Source: Achromobacter xylosoxidans (GTDB lineage: Bacteria; Pseudomonadota; Gammaproteobacteria; Burkholderiales; Burkholderiaceae_B). Taken from it: a DNA stretch of 64,000 bases. Shown here one piece after another: positions 1-8,386 of this stretch. The stretch spans positions 1,240,001 through 1,304,000 of the forward strand of contig NZ_LN831029.1 of assembly GCF_001457475.1 (NCBI RefSeq), written 5' to 3'. Every line of letters starts with the position of its first letter. The first letter of the stretch is position 1. The translations under genes were made by a program, and so were the position numbers. Under the pieces are notes generated by a model. That model did no database searches. It was given only the letters and a program-made list of their open reading frames with translations, and was not told the origin of the DNA.

Positions 1-147
1 CGACTGTCGTCCTCGTGCGCGGTATTTCCGCATAACGGTGTCCTGACTCAAGCCCAGCGAGGCGACTACGCCTGGACTTTGTGGCGCCCGTACAACTGCT
101 GCCAGCGCCGTGGGCAGACCTTCCTGTGCAGCGTGGATTTCAACTGA
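1..147 (+). CDS. ICE conjugation protein, TIGR03756-like, C-terminal end only
   Basis: This is the last 48 codons of a gene that begins left of the window; it stops at TGA 145-147. The tail is cysteine-rich, with a WTLWRPYNCCQRRGQTFL stretch before the end. That pattern and the position just before a TIGR03755-type gene match the TIGR03756 (PFL_4710-like) family of ICEclc-type mating-pair-formation proteins. It is expected to be an envelope component of the conjugative type IV secretion apparatus. The family call rests on remembered similarity and gene order, because only the tail is visible. Confidence 0.6.
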   Translation, partial: RLSSSCAVFPHNGVLTQAQRGDYAWTLWRPYNCCQRRGQTFLCSVDFN

Positions 148-157
148 GGGCACTACC

Positions 158-1552
158 ATGATGCGTCCCGACGGCTCTACCCATTTCAGGCTCACGGATC
201 GTTCCTGGCGTACCGTTGCCGTGGCTGGCACGCTTGCGCTAGCCAGTGGCTGGGCATGGTCCCAGAGCGGTTTCCAGACCAGCGGCGGTGTGATTGGCGA
301 CGAGGTCATGTACTCGATCGGCGGCGGCAACGCGGTCTCGATGAGCGGTGCCGCCGGCATGCGCTCGATTGGCGTTGGAGTCGGCTGGAACAGCAACCTG
401 ATCTGTGGCGACATGTCGATTTCCACCACGATCCAGAACCAGCTCAACGGGCTGACGAACGGGTTCCAGAACATCATGTCGTCGGTCATCCAAAGCGCGA
501 CGAGTGCGGTTGCATCGCTGCCCGCGCTGATCATCCAGTGCGCCGACCCCGGTTTGTATAACCTGCTTACGAACGGGGTGTTGCAGGCCCGGCTCGATTT
601 CGATCGTTCGAAGCTCACTTGCCGTGCAATGGCTGAGAGGATGGCGGACGCGGCCGGCGGCCAGCTTGGCTGGAATCAGCTCTCCGAAGGCATGGCTTTG
701 CGCCAAGCCGTGTCGAGCACCGACGCGGTGTCGGCCATCGAGCAAGCCGAAGCGGACCGCGGCAATGCCGGGGTGCCCTGGGTCGGCAGCAGTAATGCTG
801 GCGGTGCCGGCCAACCATCAATCAAGGTGGTCAGTGACGTCACCCGTGCGGGTTACAACCTTGTCAACGGCCGCGGCGTATCCGGCACCTCTTCGATCGA
901 CCCGGCAAGCTGCCAAAGCCTGTCCTGCCAGACCTGGTCATCACCGCAGCAGGCCATCGACTGGGCCACCCGCGTGCTGGGCGAACAGGAACAGCGTACC
1001 TGCGACGCCTGCACGAAGACCGAGACGGTCCCGGGTGTGGGGCTCACGCCACTGATCCAGAAAGAATACGACACCAAGCTGCAAGTGCTGCAGGAGTTGG
1101 TCAGCGGCGCGCGCAACACGACCTTCGAGAATCTGCGCGAAGCCGGCAGTACCTCGCTGCCGATCACGCGCGGCGTCATCGAAGTGCTGCGCGACGAGCC
1201 TGATCAGAACATCCTGGCACAGCGCCTGGCCTCGGAGGTGGCGCTGGCCTCGGTGCTGGAAAAGGCACTGCTGCTTCAGCGGACCTTGCTGACAGGGCGC
1301 AAGGAGCCGAACGTGGCGGCCAATCAACTGGCCGTCGAGGCCGTGAATCACGAAAGCGATACGCTCGATCATGAGATCCGCAATTTGAAGACGGAATTAG
1401 AGTTGCGCCGCGAGTTGGCCAGCAATTCACCGATGGCCATCATCCAGCGCCATGGCACACGGGCGGCGGGCTCGCGCGGCATCTATGAGGGCGATCCGGT
1501 GCCTGACCGCCTTGATCAGTTGCAGAAGGGCAGTCCAGGAGGTCAGCCATGA
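158..1552 (+). CDS. ICE conjugation protein, TIGR03755 (PFL_4711-like) family
   Basis: This encodes about 464 residues of an envelope protein of ICEclc/SPI-7-type conjugation systems. The start is placed at ATG 158 (a second ATG is at 161) because a GAGGG ribosome-binding sequence lies about 8 bases upstream; an upstream in-frame start at 110 would overlap the preceding gene. The N-terminus has a signal-like hydrophobic segment (AVAGTLALASGWAWS) followed by a Gly/Ser-rich region with GGGNAVSMSG. Paired cysteines (for example in CQSLSC and CDAC) suggest disulphides in the periplasm. It sits in a tight series: 10 bases after the previous gene and overlapping the next start by 4 bases. The exact molecular role in the secretion apparatus is unknown. 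Confidence 0.8.
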   Translation: MMRPDGSTHFRLTDRSWRTVAVAGTLALASGWAWSQSGFQTSGGVIGDEVMYSIGGGNAVSMSGAAGMRSIGVGVGWNSNLICGDMSISTTIQNQLNGLTNGFQNIMSSVIQSATSAVASLPALIIQCADPGLYNLLTNGVLQARLDFDRSKLTCRAMAERMADAAGGQLGWNQLSEGMALRQAVSSTDAVSAIEQAEADRGNAGVPWVGSSNAGGAGQPSIKVVSDVTRAGYNLVNGRGVSGTSSIDPASCQSLSCQTWSSPQQAIDWATRVLGEQEQRTCDACTKTETVPGVGLTPLIQKEYDTKLQVLQELVSGARNTTFENLREAGSTSLPITRGVIEVLRDEPDQNILAQRLASEVALASVLEKALLLQRTLLTGRKEPNVAANQLAVEAVNHESDTLDHEIRNLKTELELRRELASNSPMAIIQRHGTRAAGSRGIYEGDPVPDRLDQLQKGSPGGQP

Positions 1553-1899
1553 GTGCGGCCTGGATGCGCCCGCGCTGGCTCTTCAACCGGCGCGTGGCCA
1601 AGGTGCTGCTCTGGGTGGCACTGGTCTTGTCTGCGGCCATCGCCGCCAACGTCGCGGGCAACTGGTTTCTTGGCGGCATTGTCGGCTGGGAACAGTGGCT
1701 GGCGGACGCCTCCGGCTACTTCCTGTTGTGGCACCTGTTTCTGTATGCAGCGACGGCCTACGGGTGGGTGTGGATGCGTCGTCGGTTACTGGTGCGCGAA
1801 CCCGGCACGCAAGCAAAGCACCGCCTGATCCGTGCCGAAATTGCAGGTGTGGTGGCGATCGTTGCGCTTGAAGCCAGCCTACTCGCGCAGGCGACATAG
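1549..1899 (+). CDS. small ICE inner-membrane protein, unknown function
   Basis: This 116-residue protein has a basic N-terminus and about three hydrophobic segments (residues about 17-35, 53-73 and 94-112). Its ATG overlaps the TGA of the preceding gene, so the two are probably translationally coupled. It lies between the TIGR03755-type gene and traG, a slot that in ICEclc-type elements usually holds a short membrane protein of unknown function. I do not recognise a domain. Confidence 0.65.
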   Translation: MSAAWMRPRWLFNRRVAKVLLWVALVLSAAIAANVAGNWFLGGIVGWEQWLADASGYFLLWHLFLYAATAYGWVWMRRRLLVREPGTQAKHRLIRAEIAGVVAIVALEASLLAQAT

Positions 1900-1912
1900 C
1901 GAGGGCAGGATC

Positions 1913-3433
1913 ATGACGCTGTTCACCACGGACTACCTGGAGTTTTACCTGACGCTGCTGAGTTGGGTCATTCATAACGGCATTTGGGCCGTCCTCGTCT
2001 CCACCGGTGTATTCGCCATTCCCTTCGTGGCGATCATCATCCAGGAATGGCTCAAGGCGCGCGCAGAGGGCGCCGATGAAGGCAACAAAGGCGTGTTGTC
2101 ATCTGCGCGCATCGAGAACCGCGTATGGGTGGCTATCGTTGTGGTGATGTTCGCTGGCATCCCGTTCATCGACGTGGATCTCAATACCATCCAATACGAC
2201 AGCTCGCGCTCGGCCCAGTGCCAGGTCAACGTGCCGCAGCCGACCGACACGGGCTGGTCGCAGTCCTTCTCGACGCTCAACAACCAGAGCGCCAAGCTGC
2301 CGGTGTGGTGGGCCTTCATGCACACGCTCTCGCGCGCGGTTACGGGCGCTTCCGTGGCGGCTATCCCTTGCGGCACTGATTTACGGCAGATGCGCATGGA
2401 GATCGACGCCACGCGCATTGACGACCCGGTGTTGGCTCAAGAGGTCGCGGACTTCTCGCATGACTGCTACGGGCCGGCCCGCGCCAAGCTGTTCATGCAG
2501 CGCCCGAACCTTGATGAGGCGCAGATGCACGATGTCACCTGGATCGGCTCGCGCTTTTTCACGGACACCGCTGGCTACTACGACAACTATCGGTCGAGCA
2601 CGCCACGCGATGACTGGCCCTACGACAGCAACCGTGATGCAGGGCTGGCCCAAGTGTCCAGCGGCGGTGGCTATCCGACCTGCAGGCAATGGTGGGCCGA
2701 CGGCAGCAATGGCTTGCGCGCGCGACTGCTCAGCCAAGTGGCCCCAAATCTACTCACGCGGGTGGCAGGCTGGGCCGGGTTCCTGAGCCGCGCCGAGGTG
2801 GACGACTCCGTGATCCGCACCATCGCTTCACCGAGACAGCAGAAGCTGAATCAGGGCAGTGTCTATACGGACTACGGTGGCCAGATCGACAAGACCTTGC
2901 CGAACGTCATCACGCGCGCGGCCGGCGACGTAGGAATGGCAGTCGGGGGAATCGCGGCATTCCCTGCCATGGACGTCGTGCGCCAGGCGCTGCCCATGGT
3001 GCTCGCCTTGCTCAAGATGGCGCTGGTCATCTGCATCCCGCTCGTGCTGGTCATTGGCACCTATGACCTGAAGATGGTCATTACGGTCAGCGTCGTGCAG
3101 TTCGCGCTGTTCTTCGTGGACTTCTGGTTCCAGCTCGCACGCTGGATCGACAGCACTATCCTCGATGCGCTCTATGGGTGGGGCTGGGGCTGGAACCGGC
3201 CGCACAGCAATTTCGATCCGCTGGTGGGATTGAACAATGCGTTCGGCGATATGCTGCTGAACTTCGTCATGGGGACGATGTTCCTGGTTCTGCCGGGATT
3301 CTGGCTGGCGAGCCTCACCTGGGTTGGAATTCGGGCCGGACATGCCATCCAGGGACTTTCTGACGGCAGCAAGAGCGCCGGTCAAGCAGGTGGCAAGGGC
3401 GCCGGGGCACTCACAGGAGGAAAGCTGAAATAG
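1913..3433 (+). CDS. traG: conjugal transfer protein TraG, N-terminal-domain type
   Basis: This 506-residue integral membrane protein resembles the TraG N-terminal domain family (PF07916) of ICEclc-like elements, which acts in mating-pair formation in the inner membrane. The start at ATG 1913 is preferred because AGGGCAGG precedes it and the longer open frame back to 1832 overlaps the previous gene. Hydrophobic segments lie at about residues 12-45 and 65-82, and a strongly hydrophobic block at about 355-415 is followed by one more near 450-485. The central part (about 95-350) is probably periplasmic and contains several cysteines. The C-terminus is Gly/Lys-rich. Confidence 0.8.
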   Translation: MTLFTTDYLEFYLTLLSWVIHNGIWAVLVSTGVFAIPFVAIIIQEWLKARAEGADEGNKGVLSSARIENRVWVAIVVVMFAGIPFIDVDLNTIQYDSSRSAQCQVNVPQPTDTGWSQSFSTLNNQSAKLPVWWAFMHTLSRAVTGASVAAIPCGTDLRQMRMEIDATRIDDPVLAQEVADFSHDCYGPARAKLFMQRPNLDEAQMHDVTWIGSRFFTDTAGYYDNYRSSTPRDDWPYDSNRDAGLAQVSSGGGYPTCRQWWADGSNGLRARLLSQVAPNLLTRVAGWAGFLSRAEVDDSVIRTIASPRQQKLNQGSVYTDYGGQIDKTLPNVITRAAGDVGMAVGGIAAFPAMDVVRQALPMVLALLKMALVICIPLVLVIGTYDLKMVITVSVVQFALFFVDFWFQLARWIDSTILDALYGWGWGWNRPHSNFDPLVGLNNAFGDMLLNFVMGTMFLVLPGFWLASLTWVGIRAGHAIQGLSDGSKSAGQAGGKGAGALTGGKLK

Positions 3434-3444
3434 AGAGGATGCGA

Positions 3445-3810
3445 TCAGTCGTCGGTGTACAACTCGTGCGACGTGTCGTTGTACAAATTGGGATCGTAGC
3501 CCGGTGTCTTACGCAGTTCGGTGAGGTCTGTGAAAGGCCACTCTTCCTCATCCGAGGTATTGGCAGCAGTAGCCCACCCCGCCGCCGCCACGCCCAGCAA
3601 CACGACTGCGAACCAGAAGGCAGCATAGAAGAGCAATCCCAGCGCAACGAGCTTGACCACCCACAACAGCACAGCGACGCCCGCCATCGGCATCCCCTTG
3701 GAGGTGAACCAGCTCGACAACCGTCGCTCGCCGCGTACATAGGCGCGCCATCCACGGCCGAAGCTGCGGCCGATGCGTTCTGCGGTGCTGGCGCGGGTTG
3801 TCGTGCTCAT
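3445..3810 (-). CDS. DUF3742 family membrane protein
   Basis: The 121-residue product starts MSTTTRASTAERIGRSFGRG and carries a basic Arg/Gly segment, then two adjacent hydrophobic stretches (about residues 42-62 and 63-82), then an acidic tail. This layout and the position convergent to traG fit the DUF3742 family (PF12553) found in ICEclc-type elements. Function is unknown. It ends 11 bases past the traG stop on the opposite strand. Confidence 0.7.
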   Translation of the reverse strand: MSTTTRASTAERIGRSFGRGWRAYVRGERRLSSWFTSKGMPMAGVAVLLWVVKLVALGLLFYAAFWFAVVLLGVAAAGWATAANTSDEEEWPFTDLTELRKTPGYDPNLYNDTSHELYTDD

Positions 3811-3836
3811 GTTCGTCTCCTGCTACATGGGGATAG

Positions 3837-4295
3837 CTATTCCAGTTTGCTCCAATCCTGCTTGCTGGCCAGTACCAATGCGTTCCAGTCGTCCGGCGGA
3901 TTCCCCCGCCCCAACATCTTCTCAAAAACGGCGTAGGGGTCTGACCTGCTACCCGACGACCGCAATGTCTGCTCGTCGTTGACCCAGGCGTACACGATGA
4001 CCTTCGCCTTAGAGTCGTACCGGAAGAACAGCCGGAATCGCCTTCCGATCTTGGCCCGACGCCAGTGGCGGTGGGCCGGTCCCAAGGTATTGCCCTGGCG
4101 GTATTCGTCGCGTGCCGGATCACCCGGTACCACATCCAGCATCAACTGGCTCAAGGTCCGGAAGAGCTCGACGTTGGCGTTGGACTCGAAGCCCTTCGGA
4201 TCATTCTCCTGCGCGCGCCGCGCCGCTGCATGGAGCTTTTGCAACTGCTCGATCACGCAGTCATGGAATAGCAACGTCCAGCCATGCCGTTGCAT
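3837..4295 (-). CDS. yhaV: type II toxin, YhaV family
   Basis: The 152-residue protein resembles YhaV, the ribonuclease toxin partner of PrlF/SohA. Recognisable family features include the N-terminal HGWTLLFHDCVIEQLQKL segment, RRAKIGRRFRLFFRYDS in the middle and VIVYAWVNDEQTLR near the C-terminus. Its ATG (4295-4293) overlaps the TGA of the upstream antitoxin gene, the usual antitoxin-first, coupled arrangement. In this setting it most likely stabilises the ICE. It is set among conjugation genes, between the DUF3742 gene and the relaxase. Confidence 0.88.
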   Translation of the reverse strand: MQRHGWTLLFHDCVIEQLQKLHAAARRAQENDPKGFESNANVELFRTLSQLMLDVVPGDPARDEYRQGNTLGPAHRHWRRAKIGRRFRLFFRYDSKAKVIVYAWVNDEQTLRSSGSRSDPYAVFEKMLGRGNPPDDWNALVLASKQDWSKLE

Positions 4296-4612
4296 CAGAG
4301 CGCCACTTCCCCGTCGATTTCCTCGTCCAGCTTCACGCCGTGACCCGCTTGTTCCAGCATGGCGCGAGCCAGATCCTCGGGCAGGCCATGGACGTTTCGG
4401 CCAGCTTCGATATCACGGGCCAGCAGACTCAGGAACGCGCTAATGGCGGGGTCCTCGTGCTCGGCGTCGGCGCGGGTCACGACGACTTCGCCGTCACGTA
4501 GGTCAAATGCGACTTTGCCGCCGGCATCGACACCGAGCGCCTGGCGGATGGACTTGGGGAGCGTGATCTGCCCCTTGGATGTCAGCGTGGCAACTTCGTG
4601 AATGGCAGGCAT
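4295..4612 (-). CDS. prlF: type II antitoxin, PrlF/SohA family (AbrB-type DNA binding)
   Basis: The 105-residue protein has an N-terminal swapped-hairpin AbrB domain, seen in TSKGQITLPKSIRQALGV (about residues 11-28), and an acidic C-terminal half expected to bind the YhaV toxin. It is the first gene of the pair and its stop overlaps the toxin start. Proteins of this family repress their own operon; a perfect two-arm palindrome sits about 30-50 bases upstream of the start. Confidence 0.88.
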   Translation of the reverse strand: MPAIHEVATLTSKGQITLPKSIRQALGVDAGGKVAFDLRDGEVVVTRADAEHEDPAISAFLSLLARDIEAGRNVHGLPEDLARAMLEQAGHGVKLDEEIDGEVAL

Positions 4613-4629
4613 GGCGGCTCTCCTGATAG

Positions 4630-4660
4630 CAATGTCCGCATTGTAAGGAAAGTTCCTTAC
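4630..4660. promoter_or_regulatory. probable PrlF operator
   Basis: Two inverted repeats lie side by side upstream of prlF. The first is CAATG-tccg-CATTG (4630-4643) and the second is GTAAGGAA-AG-TTCCTTAC (4643-4660), a perfect 8-base-arm palindrome. Their position over the expected promoter fits autorepression by the antitoxin complex. Binding is inferred from position and symmetry only. Confidence 0.55.
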
Positions 4661-4920
4661 TTCGTCAATATGAGGTTTCGTTGGGCTCTTCAGCGTTCAA
4701 CCATGCACCTCCATCGTAGGACGGCAACAGTGAGCCTTCCCGCATCAATCCGGCCTTGTTGAACCCCGTATTGGTTGTGGACGATCAATGCTCGCCGCTC
4801 TATATCCAAAGGCTGTAACGGTCAAAGGGCTGAAATGGCAAGGGAACGGGGCGCAAGGGGAAAGGCCCTACCCGAAAAGGCCAAAAGGCCTCCCGGCCGG
4901 CCCGTCACCAGGACACCCGC
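4661..4920. other. intergenic region between prlF and the relaxase gene
   Basis: No convincing gene is present. The right half is purine-rich with repeated AAAAGGCC and GGCC runs (about 4870-4905), and an AGGA sequence lies just before the relaxase ATG. It must hold the relaxase promoter. An origin of transfer could lie here, but I see no nic-site motif that I can support. Confidence 0.4.
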
Positions 4921-6729
4921 ATGCTCTCCCTGTTCCAGCGAAAGCGGCCCCCGGCCACTGCCGCTCCGGTGCCAGCACCGACCATCAATCTCCCGAAAGG
5001 GTTGACACTGCCGCAGTCGGCCGCGTCGCTCTTGGCGACACCACGCCGACAGAAGCTGCTGGAACACATCTGGCAGCGCACATCGCTCTCGCGCCGGCAA
5101 TTCGCCACCCTTTACCGCGCACCGCTGGAGCGCTACGCCGAGCTGGTCCAGGTCTTCCCAGCCTCCGAGGCGCATCACCATGCCTACCCAGGCGGCATGC
5201 TCGACCACGGCCTGGAAATCGTCGCCTATGCGCTCAAGCTGCGGCAGTCCCATCTGTTGCCCATCGGCGCCAGCCCCGAGGATCAGGCGGCGCAGTCCGA
5301 AGCCTGGACCGCCGCCGTCGCCTACGCGGCCTTGCTGCACGACATCGGCAAGCTCGTAGTCGATCTGCACGTCGAACTGGTTGACGGCTCGATCTGGCAC
5401 CCCTGGCACGGCCCGCTGCGCCAGCCGTACCGCTTGCGCTACCGCGACGATCGCGAGTACCGCCTGCACAGCGCCGCGACAGGTTTGCTCTACCGGCAAC
5501 TGCTCGATCGCGAAGTCCTGGACTGGCTCAGCGGTTATCCGTCCCTGTGGGCACCACTGCTCTATGTCCTGGCCGGACAGTACGAGCATGCGGGCGTGCT
5601 GGGCGAACTTGTCGTGCAAGCCGACCGGGCTTCCGTGGCCCAGGAGCTCGGCGGCGATCCATCGCGCGCCATGGCGGCGCCGAAGAATGCGCTCCAGCGC
5701 AAGCTGGTGGATGGACTGCGCTATCTGCTGAAAGAGGAGTTAAAGCTGAATCAGCCCCAGGCGTCGGACGGATGGCTGACCCAGGACGCCTTGTGGCTGG
5801 TGAGCAAGACATGCTCCGATAAGTTGCGCGCGCACTTGTTGTCGCAAGGAATGGAGGGAATCCCCTCCAGCAACACGGCGGTATTTGACGTACTGCAAGA
5901 CCACGCTATCGCACAGCCGACCCCGGACGGCAAAGCCATCTGGCGTGCCACGGTGACCAGCGGCGAGTGGTCCCACAGCTTCACAATGCTGAAGCTATCG
6001 CCCGCGCTGATCTGGGAGGCCGGAGAGCGTCCCGCGCCCTTTGCCGGCACGGTGACGGTGGAAGATATCGCGCATGCTGACGATGTGCACGGCACCATGC
6101 ATGAGGATACGTCTTCACCCGCACCGGCATTTGCGGCCATCGCAGCGCAGCCAACCATTGAAACGCCTTCACCAGCGATGGACGATCCCGTTGCCGATCT
6201 GCTTTCGATGTTTGGTGTCGACGCTGCGTTGGCCAGCGAATTGCCGGCCAGCGCCACGCACACAGCAGCCAAAGCCTCGCCCCCGCAGCAGGCGAGCACG
6301 TCCGGACAGGCCACCGAGCCGACACCGGACACGGCGTCCGGCGAAAGGTCCTTCGGCGCGCAGTTCATGGCATGGTTGCGGACAGGCGTAAGCGCCCGCC
6401 GGCTGATCATCAACGACGCGAAGGCGCTGGTGCATACCGTCGATGGCACCGTCTATCTCGTCAGCCCTGGCGTGTTCCAGCGCTACGTGCAGGAGCACCC
6501 GCACATCGCAGCACTGGCCAGGCAAGAGAACATCGCCGACTGGCAATGGGTGCAGAAGCGTTTCGAGAAGCTGCAACTGCATCGCAAGCAGGCCAACGGC
6601 CTGAACATCTGGACTTGCGAAGTCACCGGGCCACGCAAGACCAGGCGACTGCATGGCTACTTGATCAAGGAGCCGGATTGCCTGTTTGATGAAGTTCCGC
6701 CGAACAACCCCTATCTGCGTCTGGTGTAA
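4921..6729 (+). CDS. traI: MobH-family relaxase (TraI_2 type)
   Basis: The 602-residue protein is the DNA-nicking enzyme that starts conjugative transfer in ICEclc/SXT-type elements. MobH relaxases use an HD-hydrolase-like fold rather than a HUH fold. The visible metal-site motifs are the histidine cluster HHHAYPGGMLDH (residues 85-96) and LLHDIGK (HD at 140-141). A low-complexity Pro/Ala/Thr linker (about 390-475) separates this from a C-terminal TraI_2_C-like domain (about 480-600, GAQFMAWLRTGV onward). The start codon follows AGGA at a 7-base spacing. The end overlaps the convergent next gene by 19 bases. Confidence 0.87.
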   Translation: MLSLFQRKRPPATAAPVPAPTINLPKGLTLPQSAASLLATPRRQKLLEHIWQRTSLSRRQFATLYRAPLERYAELVQVFPASEAHHHAYPGGMLDHGLEIVAYALKLRQSHLLPIGASPEDQAAQSEAWTAAVAYAALLHDIGKLVVDLHVELVDGSIWHPWHGPLRQPYRLRYRDDREYRLHSAATGLLYRQLLDREVLDWLSGYPSLWAPLLYVLAGQYEHAGVLGELVVQADRASVAQELGGDPSRAMAAPKNALQRKLVDGLRYLLKEELKLNQPQASDGWLTQDALWLVSKTCSDKLRAHLLSQGMEGIPSSNTAVFDVLQDHAIAQPTPDGKAIWRATVTSGEWSHSFTMLKLSPALIWEAGERPAPFAGTVTVEDIAHADDVHGTMHEDTSSPAPAFAAIAAQPTIETPSPAMDDPVADLLSMFGVDAALASELPASATHTAAKASPPQQASTSGQATEPTPDTASGERSFGAQFMAWLRTGVSARRLIINDAKALVHTVDGTVYLVSPGVFQRYVQEHPHIAALARQENIADWQWVQKRFEKLQLHRKQANGLNIWTCEVTGPRKTRRLHGYLIKEPDCLFDEVPPNNPYLRLV

Positions 6730-7136
6730 AGAAACTGCTCACCATTTCGCATGGCATGCGCAAGCACATACCCCAGCGAACGCTGGTAGGGAGGCTGACG
6801 GGACCACTCAACTGGGACAAGCGACAAAAGCCAATACACCAGATACGCGCCAATCTGACGAAACACGATCAGTACAGCGGGAATGACAATGGCGACAGCC
6901 AGGCTGAAAATGACGATGACGAACGCCATCCAGCCGACATCGCTCAGTAACGTCATGTCGCCAGGAGACCATTGCCACAGCCCTCGATCTGTACGCAGCA
7001 TCATCGCCATATCCAGAAACAATACGACACAAACGAGCCTCAAGGCCCAATTTGCACTCCAAGCCCGATCAAGCCATTCGAGGCTTTTCTGTGGCCGGCT
7101 GGCCATCGTCAATGGCTTCTGATCTTCTGTTGACAT
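6711..7136 (-). CDS. ICE-encoded membrane protein of unknown function
   Basis: This encodes 141 residues with a charged N-terminus, one hydrophobic segment near residues 29-46 and a long one near 70-105, then an Arg-rich tail. It is convergent with the relaxase gene and shares 19 bases with its end. A shorter start at the second Met (MASRPQ) is possible. I do not recognise the family, although small membrane proteins next to the relaxase are common in ICEclc-type elements. Confidence 0.55.
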   Translation of the reverse strand: MSTEDQKPLTMASRPQKSLEWLDRAWSANWALRLVCVVLFLDMAMMLRTDRGLWQWSPGDMTLLSDVGWMAFVIVIFSLAVAIVIPAVLIVFRQIGAYLVYWLLSLVPVEWSRQPPYQRSLGYVLAHAMRNGEQFLYTRRR

Positions 7137-7214
7137 CTCAATTCATGGGATATGGGTGCGGCACGCTGACGTCAGGCTGGCTGCCAGTATTCCACGGAGT
7201 CGTCTGCGCAGGTA

Positions 7215-7332
7215 GCTGCCCGACGTCCACAGCGAAGCCGGCACCAGCAGCCCTCCGACCCAGCGGCCGCGCCCTGTTCGTACGGTTGCACCGCATTGGC
7301 AGCCAACTCCGAGAAGGCCGGGAAGATTCCTC
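7215..7332 (-). pseudogene. remnant of an MFS exporter gene (second copy, internally deleted)
   Basis: On the minus strand this stretch reads GIFPAFSELAANAVQP and then YEQGAAAGS, closely matching the region FPAFSAMAANAVEPQEQGAAAGS-like of the intact exporter at 10160-11380 (19 of 23 residues identical over the aligned block). It then jumps, with a change of frame, to LLVPASLWTSGS, which matches LLAFVALWTSQS at the exporter's C-terminus. About 45 codons are missing between the two pieces. It is a decayed fragment in the same orientation as the intact gene. Confidence 0.6.
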
Positions 7333-7351
7333 CCGTTGTCAAGCAAATAGC

Positions 7352-7879
7352 TCAGCCCGCAATGGCCCTGCGGTTCCAGGGTGCCTTCATCAGCAGGCGT
7401 GCCAGCCCACAAAAGCCCGACACGCCCGCGAATATCAGTCCCGCGCCAACAAACGCGGGCAGCGCATAGAACCACGGCGATACTGAGATACCCAGCATAA
7501 TGCCCAGCAACGTTAGCGAACCGGCTGCGATCTGCACTTGGCGTTGCAACTCTAGCGGCTGACGCGCACTAGTTGCCACGGGCAAGCCAGCGCGCTTCCA
7601 TGCGTCCAACCCACCCTCAAGCAAGTAGGCATCACCAACCACGCAGGCTCCCAAGGACTGCGCATTCATCTGCGTGCGGGTGCCGGAGCGGCAATAGAAG
7701 ATGACGGTGCTTGTCGCCACTATCTGTGTTGCGTCCCGAGTCAGTTGATCCAACGGCATATGGCGAGCTTGTGCAATGTGCTCACGGGCATGCTCATCGT
7801 CATTGCGGATGTCCACCAACACCGCACCTTGGTCGATGAGTTGGCGGGTGGTATGAGGAGATACAGATATCAATGCCAT
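7352..7879 (-). CDS. rhodanese-domain protein with C-terminal DUF2892-like membrane anchor
   Basis: The 175-residue protein has an N-terminal rhodanese domain (about residues 5-105) with the active-site loop YCRSGTRT, catalytic Cys63. This is followed by two hydrophobic segments (about 118-160), the layout of YgaP-like membrane rhodaneses. Such enzymes move sulfane sulfur via a cysteine persulfide. The start at 7879 (MALISVSP) is preferred to an upstream Met because the rhodanese fold begins there. It lies 25 bases downstream of the ArsR-type regulator on the same strand, and other sulfur-linked genes run divergently, so a role in sulfide or persulfide handling is likely. Confidence 0.85.
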   Translation of the reverse strand: MALISVSPHTTRQLIDQGAVLVDIRNDDEHAREHIAQARHMPLDQLTRDATQIVATSTVIFYCRSGTRTQMNAQSLGACVVGDAYLLEGGLDAWKRAGLPVATSARQPLELQRQVQIAAGSLTLLGIMLGISVSPWFYALPAFVGAGLIFAGVSGFCGLARLLMKAPWNRRAIAG

Positions 7880-7904
7880 GATAAATCCCGTCGAAGTCAA
7901 GAAC

Positions 7905-8216
7905 TCAGGGGCAGAAGATGTCCTTGAGTGTGCCGATCAGTTTGGCCACTCTGGGATCGTCGATGCGGTAGTACAGTGTCTGCGACTCGCGCCGATAGGT
8001 TATCAACCCCTCCTCGCGCATCTTGGCCAAGTGTTGCGACAGCGCCGATGGGCTTAGGGTCACCATCCCGTTGAGTGCTCCGACAGTCATTTCATCTTCG
8101 GCCATCAGCAGGCACAGCACCAGCAACCGATGCGGGTTGCCCACGGCTTGAAGTAGGGCAGCGGCCTGCACCGCGCTGTCCTGCAAGATCTCTAGATCAG
8201 ATTTGCTTTTGTCCAT
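7905..8216 (-). CDS. bigR: ArsR-family regulator, BigR/SqrR-like persulfide sensor
   Basis: The 103-residue winged-helix protein contains the ArsR core (LLQAVGNPHRLLVLCLLM, LSPSALSQHLAKMREEGLI). It keeps exactly two cysteines in the places expected of BigR/YgaV persulfide sensors: Cys35 in the helix after NPHR and Cys102 at the C-terminus (KDIFCP). In that family a sulfur bridge between these cysteines releases the repressor from DNA. The start at 8216 (MDKSKSD) matches the family length; the open frame upstream runs through the operator. It is divergent from the AhpD-like gene. Confidence 0.78.
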   Translation of the reverse strand: MDKSKSDLEILQDSAVQAAALLQAVGNPHRLLVLCLLMAEDEMTVGALNGMVTLSPSALSQHLAKMREEGLITYRRESQTLYYRIDDPRVAKLIGTLKDIFCP

Positions 8217-8251
8217 GCTCTCAGAGGGTTCTATCAGAGTCAGAGTTGGTT

Positions 8252-8287
8252 GTATTTTAGAAAATACTAATTTAGAATATTCTAAAT
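8252..8287. promoter_or_regulatory. probable operator of the ArsR/BigR-like repressor
   Basis: Two AT-rich palindromes lie in the divergent promoter region: GTATTTT-AG-AAAATAC (8252-8267) and the perfect 18-base palindrome ATTTAGAATATTCTAAAT (8270-8287). AT-rich inverted repeats of this type are the known class of BigR boxes. They would allow control of both the regulator-rhodanese unit and the divergent genes. Confidence 0.6.
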
Positions 8288-8386
8288 CAATAAGCAAGCG
8301 CAGGGGCTGAGTATCCTTTGGCGTACTTCCTTACCCACCCCACAGCCCTAGCCCCAGCACGCTCATCATCAACCAGGACCTTTCTC

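Noticed and set aside
4661..4920. Possible origin of transfer upstream of the relaxase
   Set aside because: Direct and inverted GGCC-type repeats are present, but no nic motif or IHF-like site could be supported, and in MobH elements oriT need not adjoin the relaxase gene.
7143..7475. A 110-codon minus-strand frame overlapping the rhodanese end
   Set aside because: Only a dozen residues resemble the exporter tail and the rest is out of frame; treated as part of the MFS remnant.
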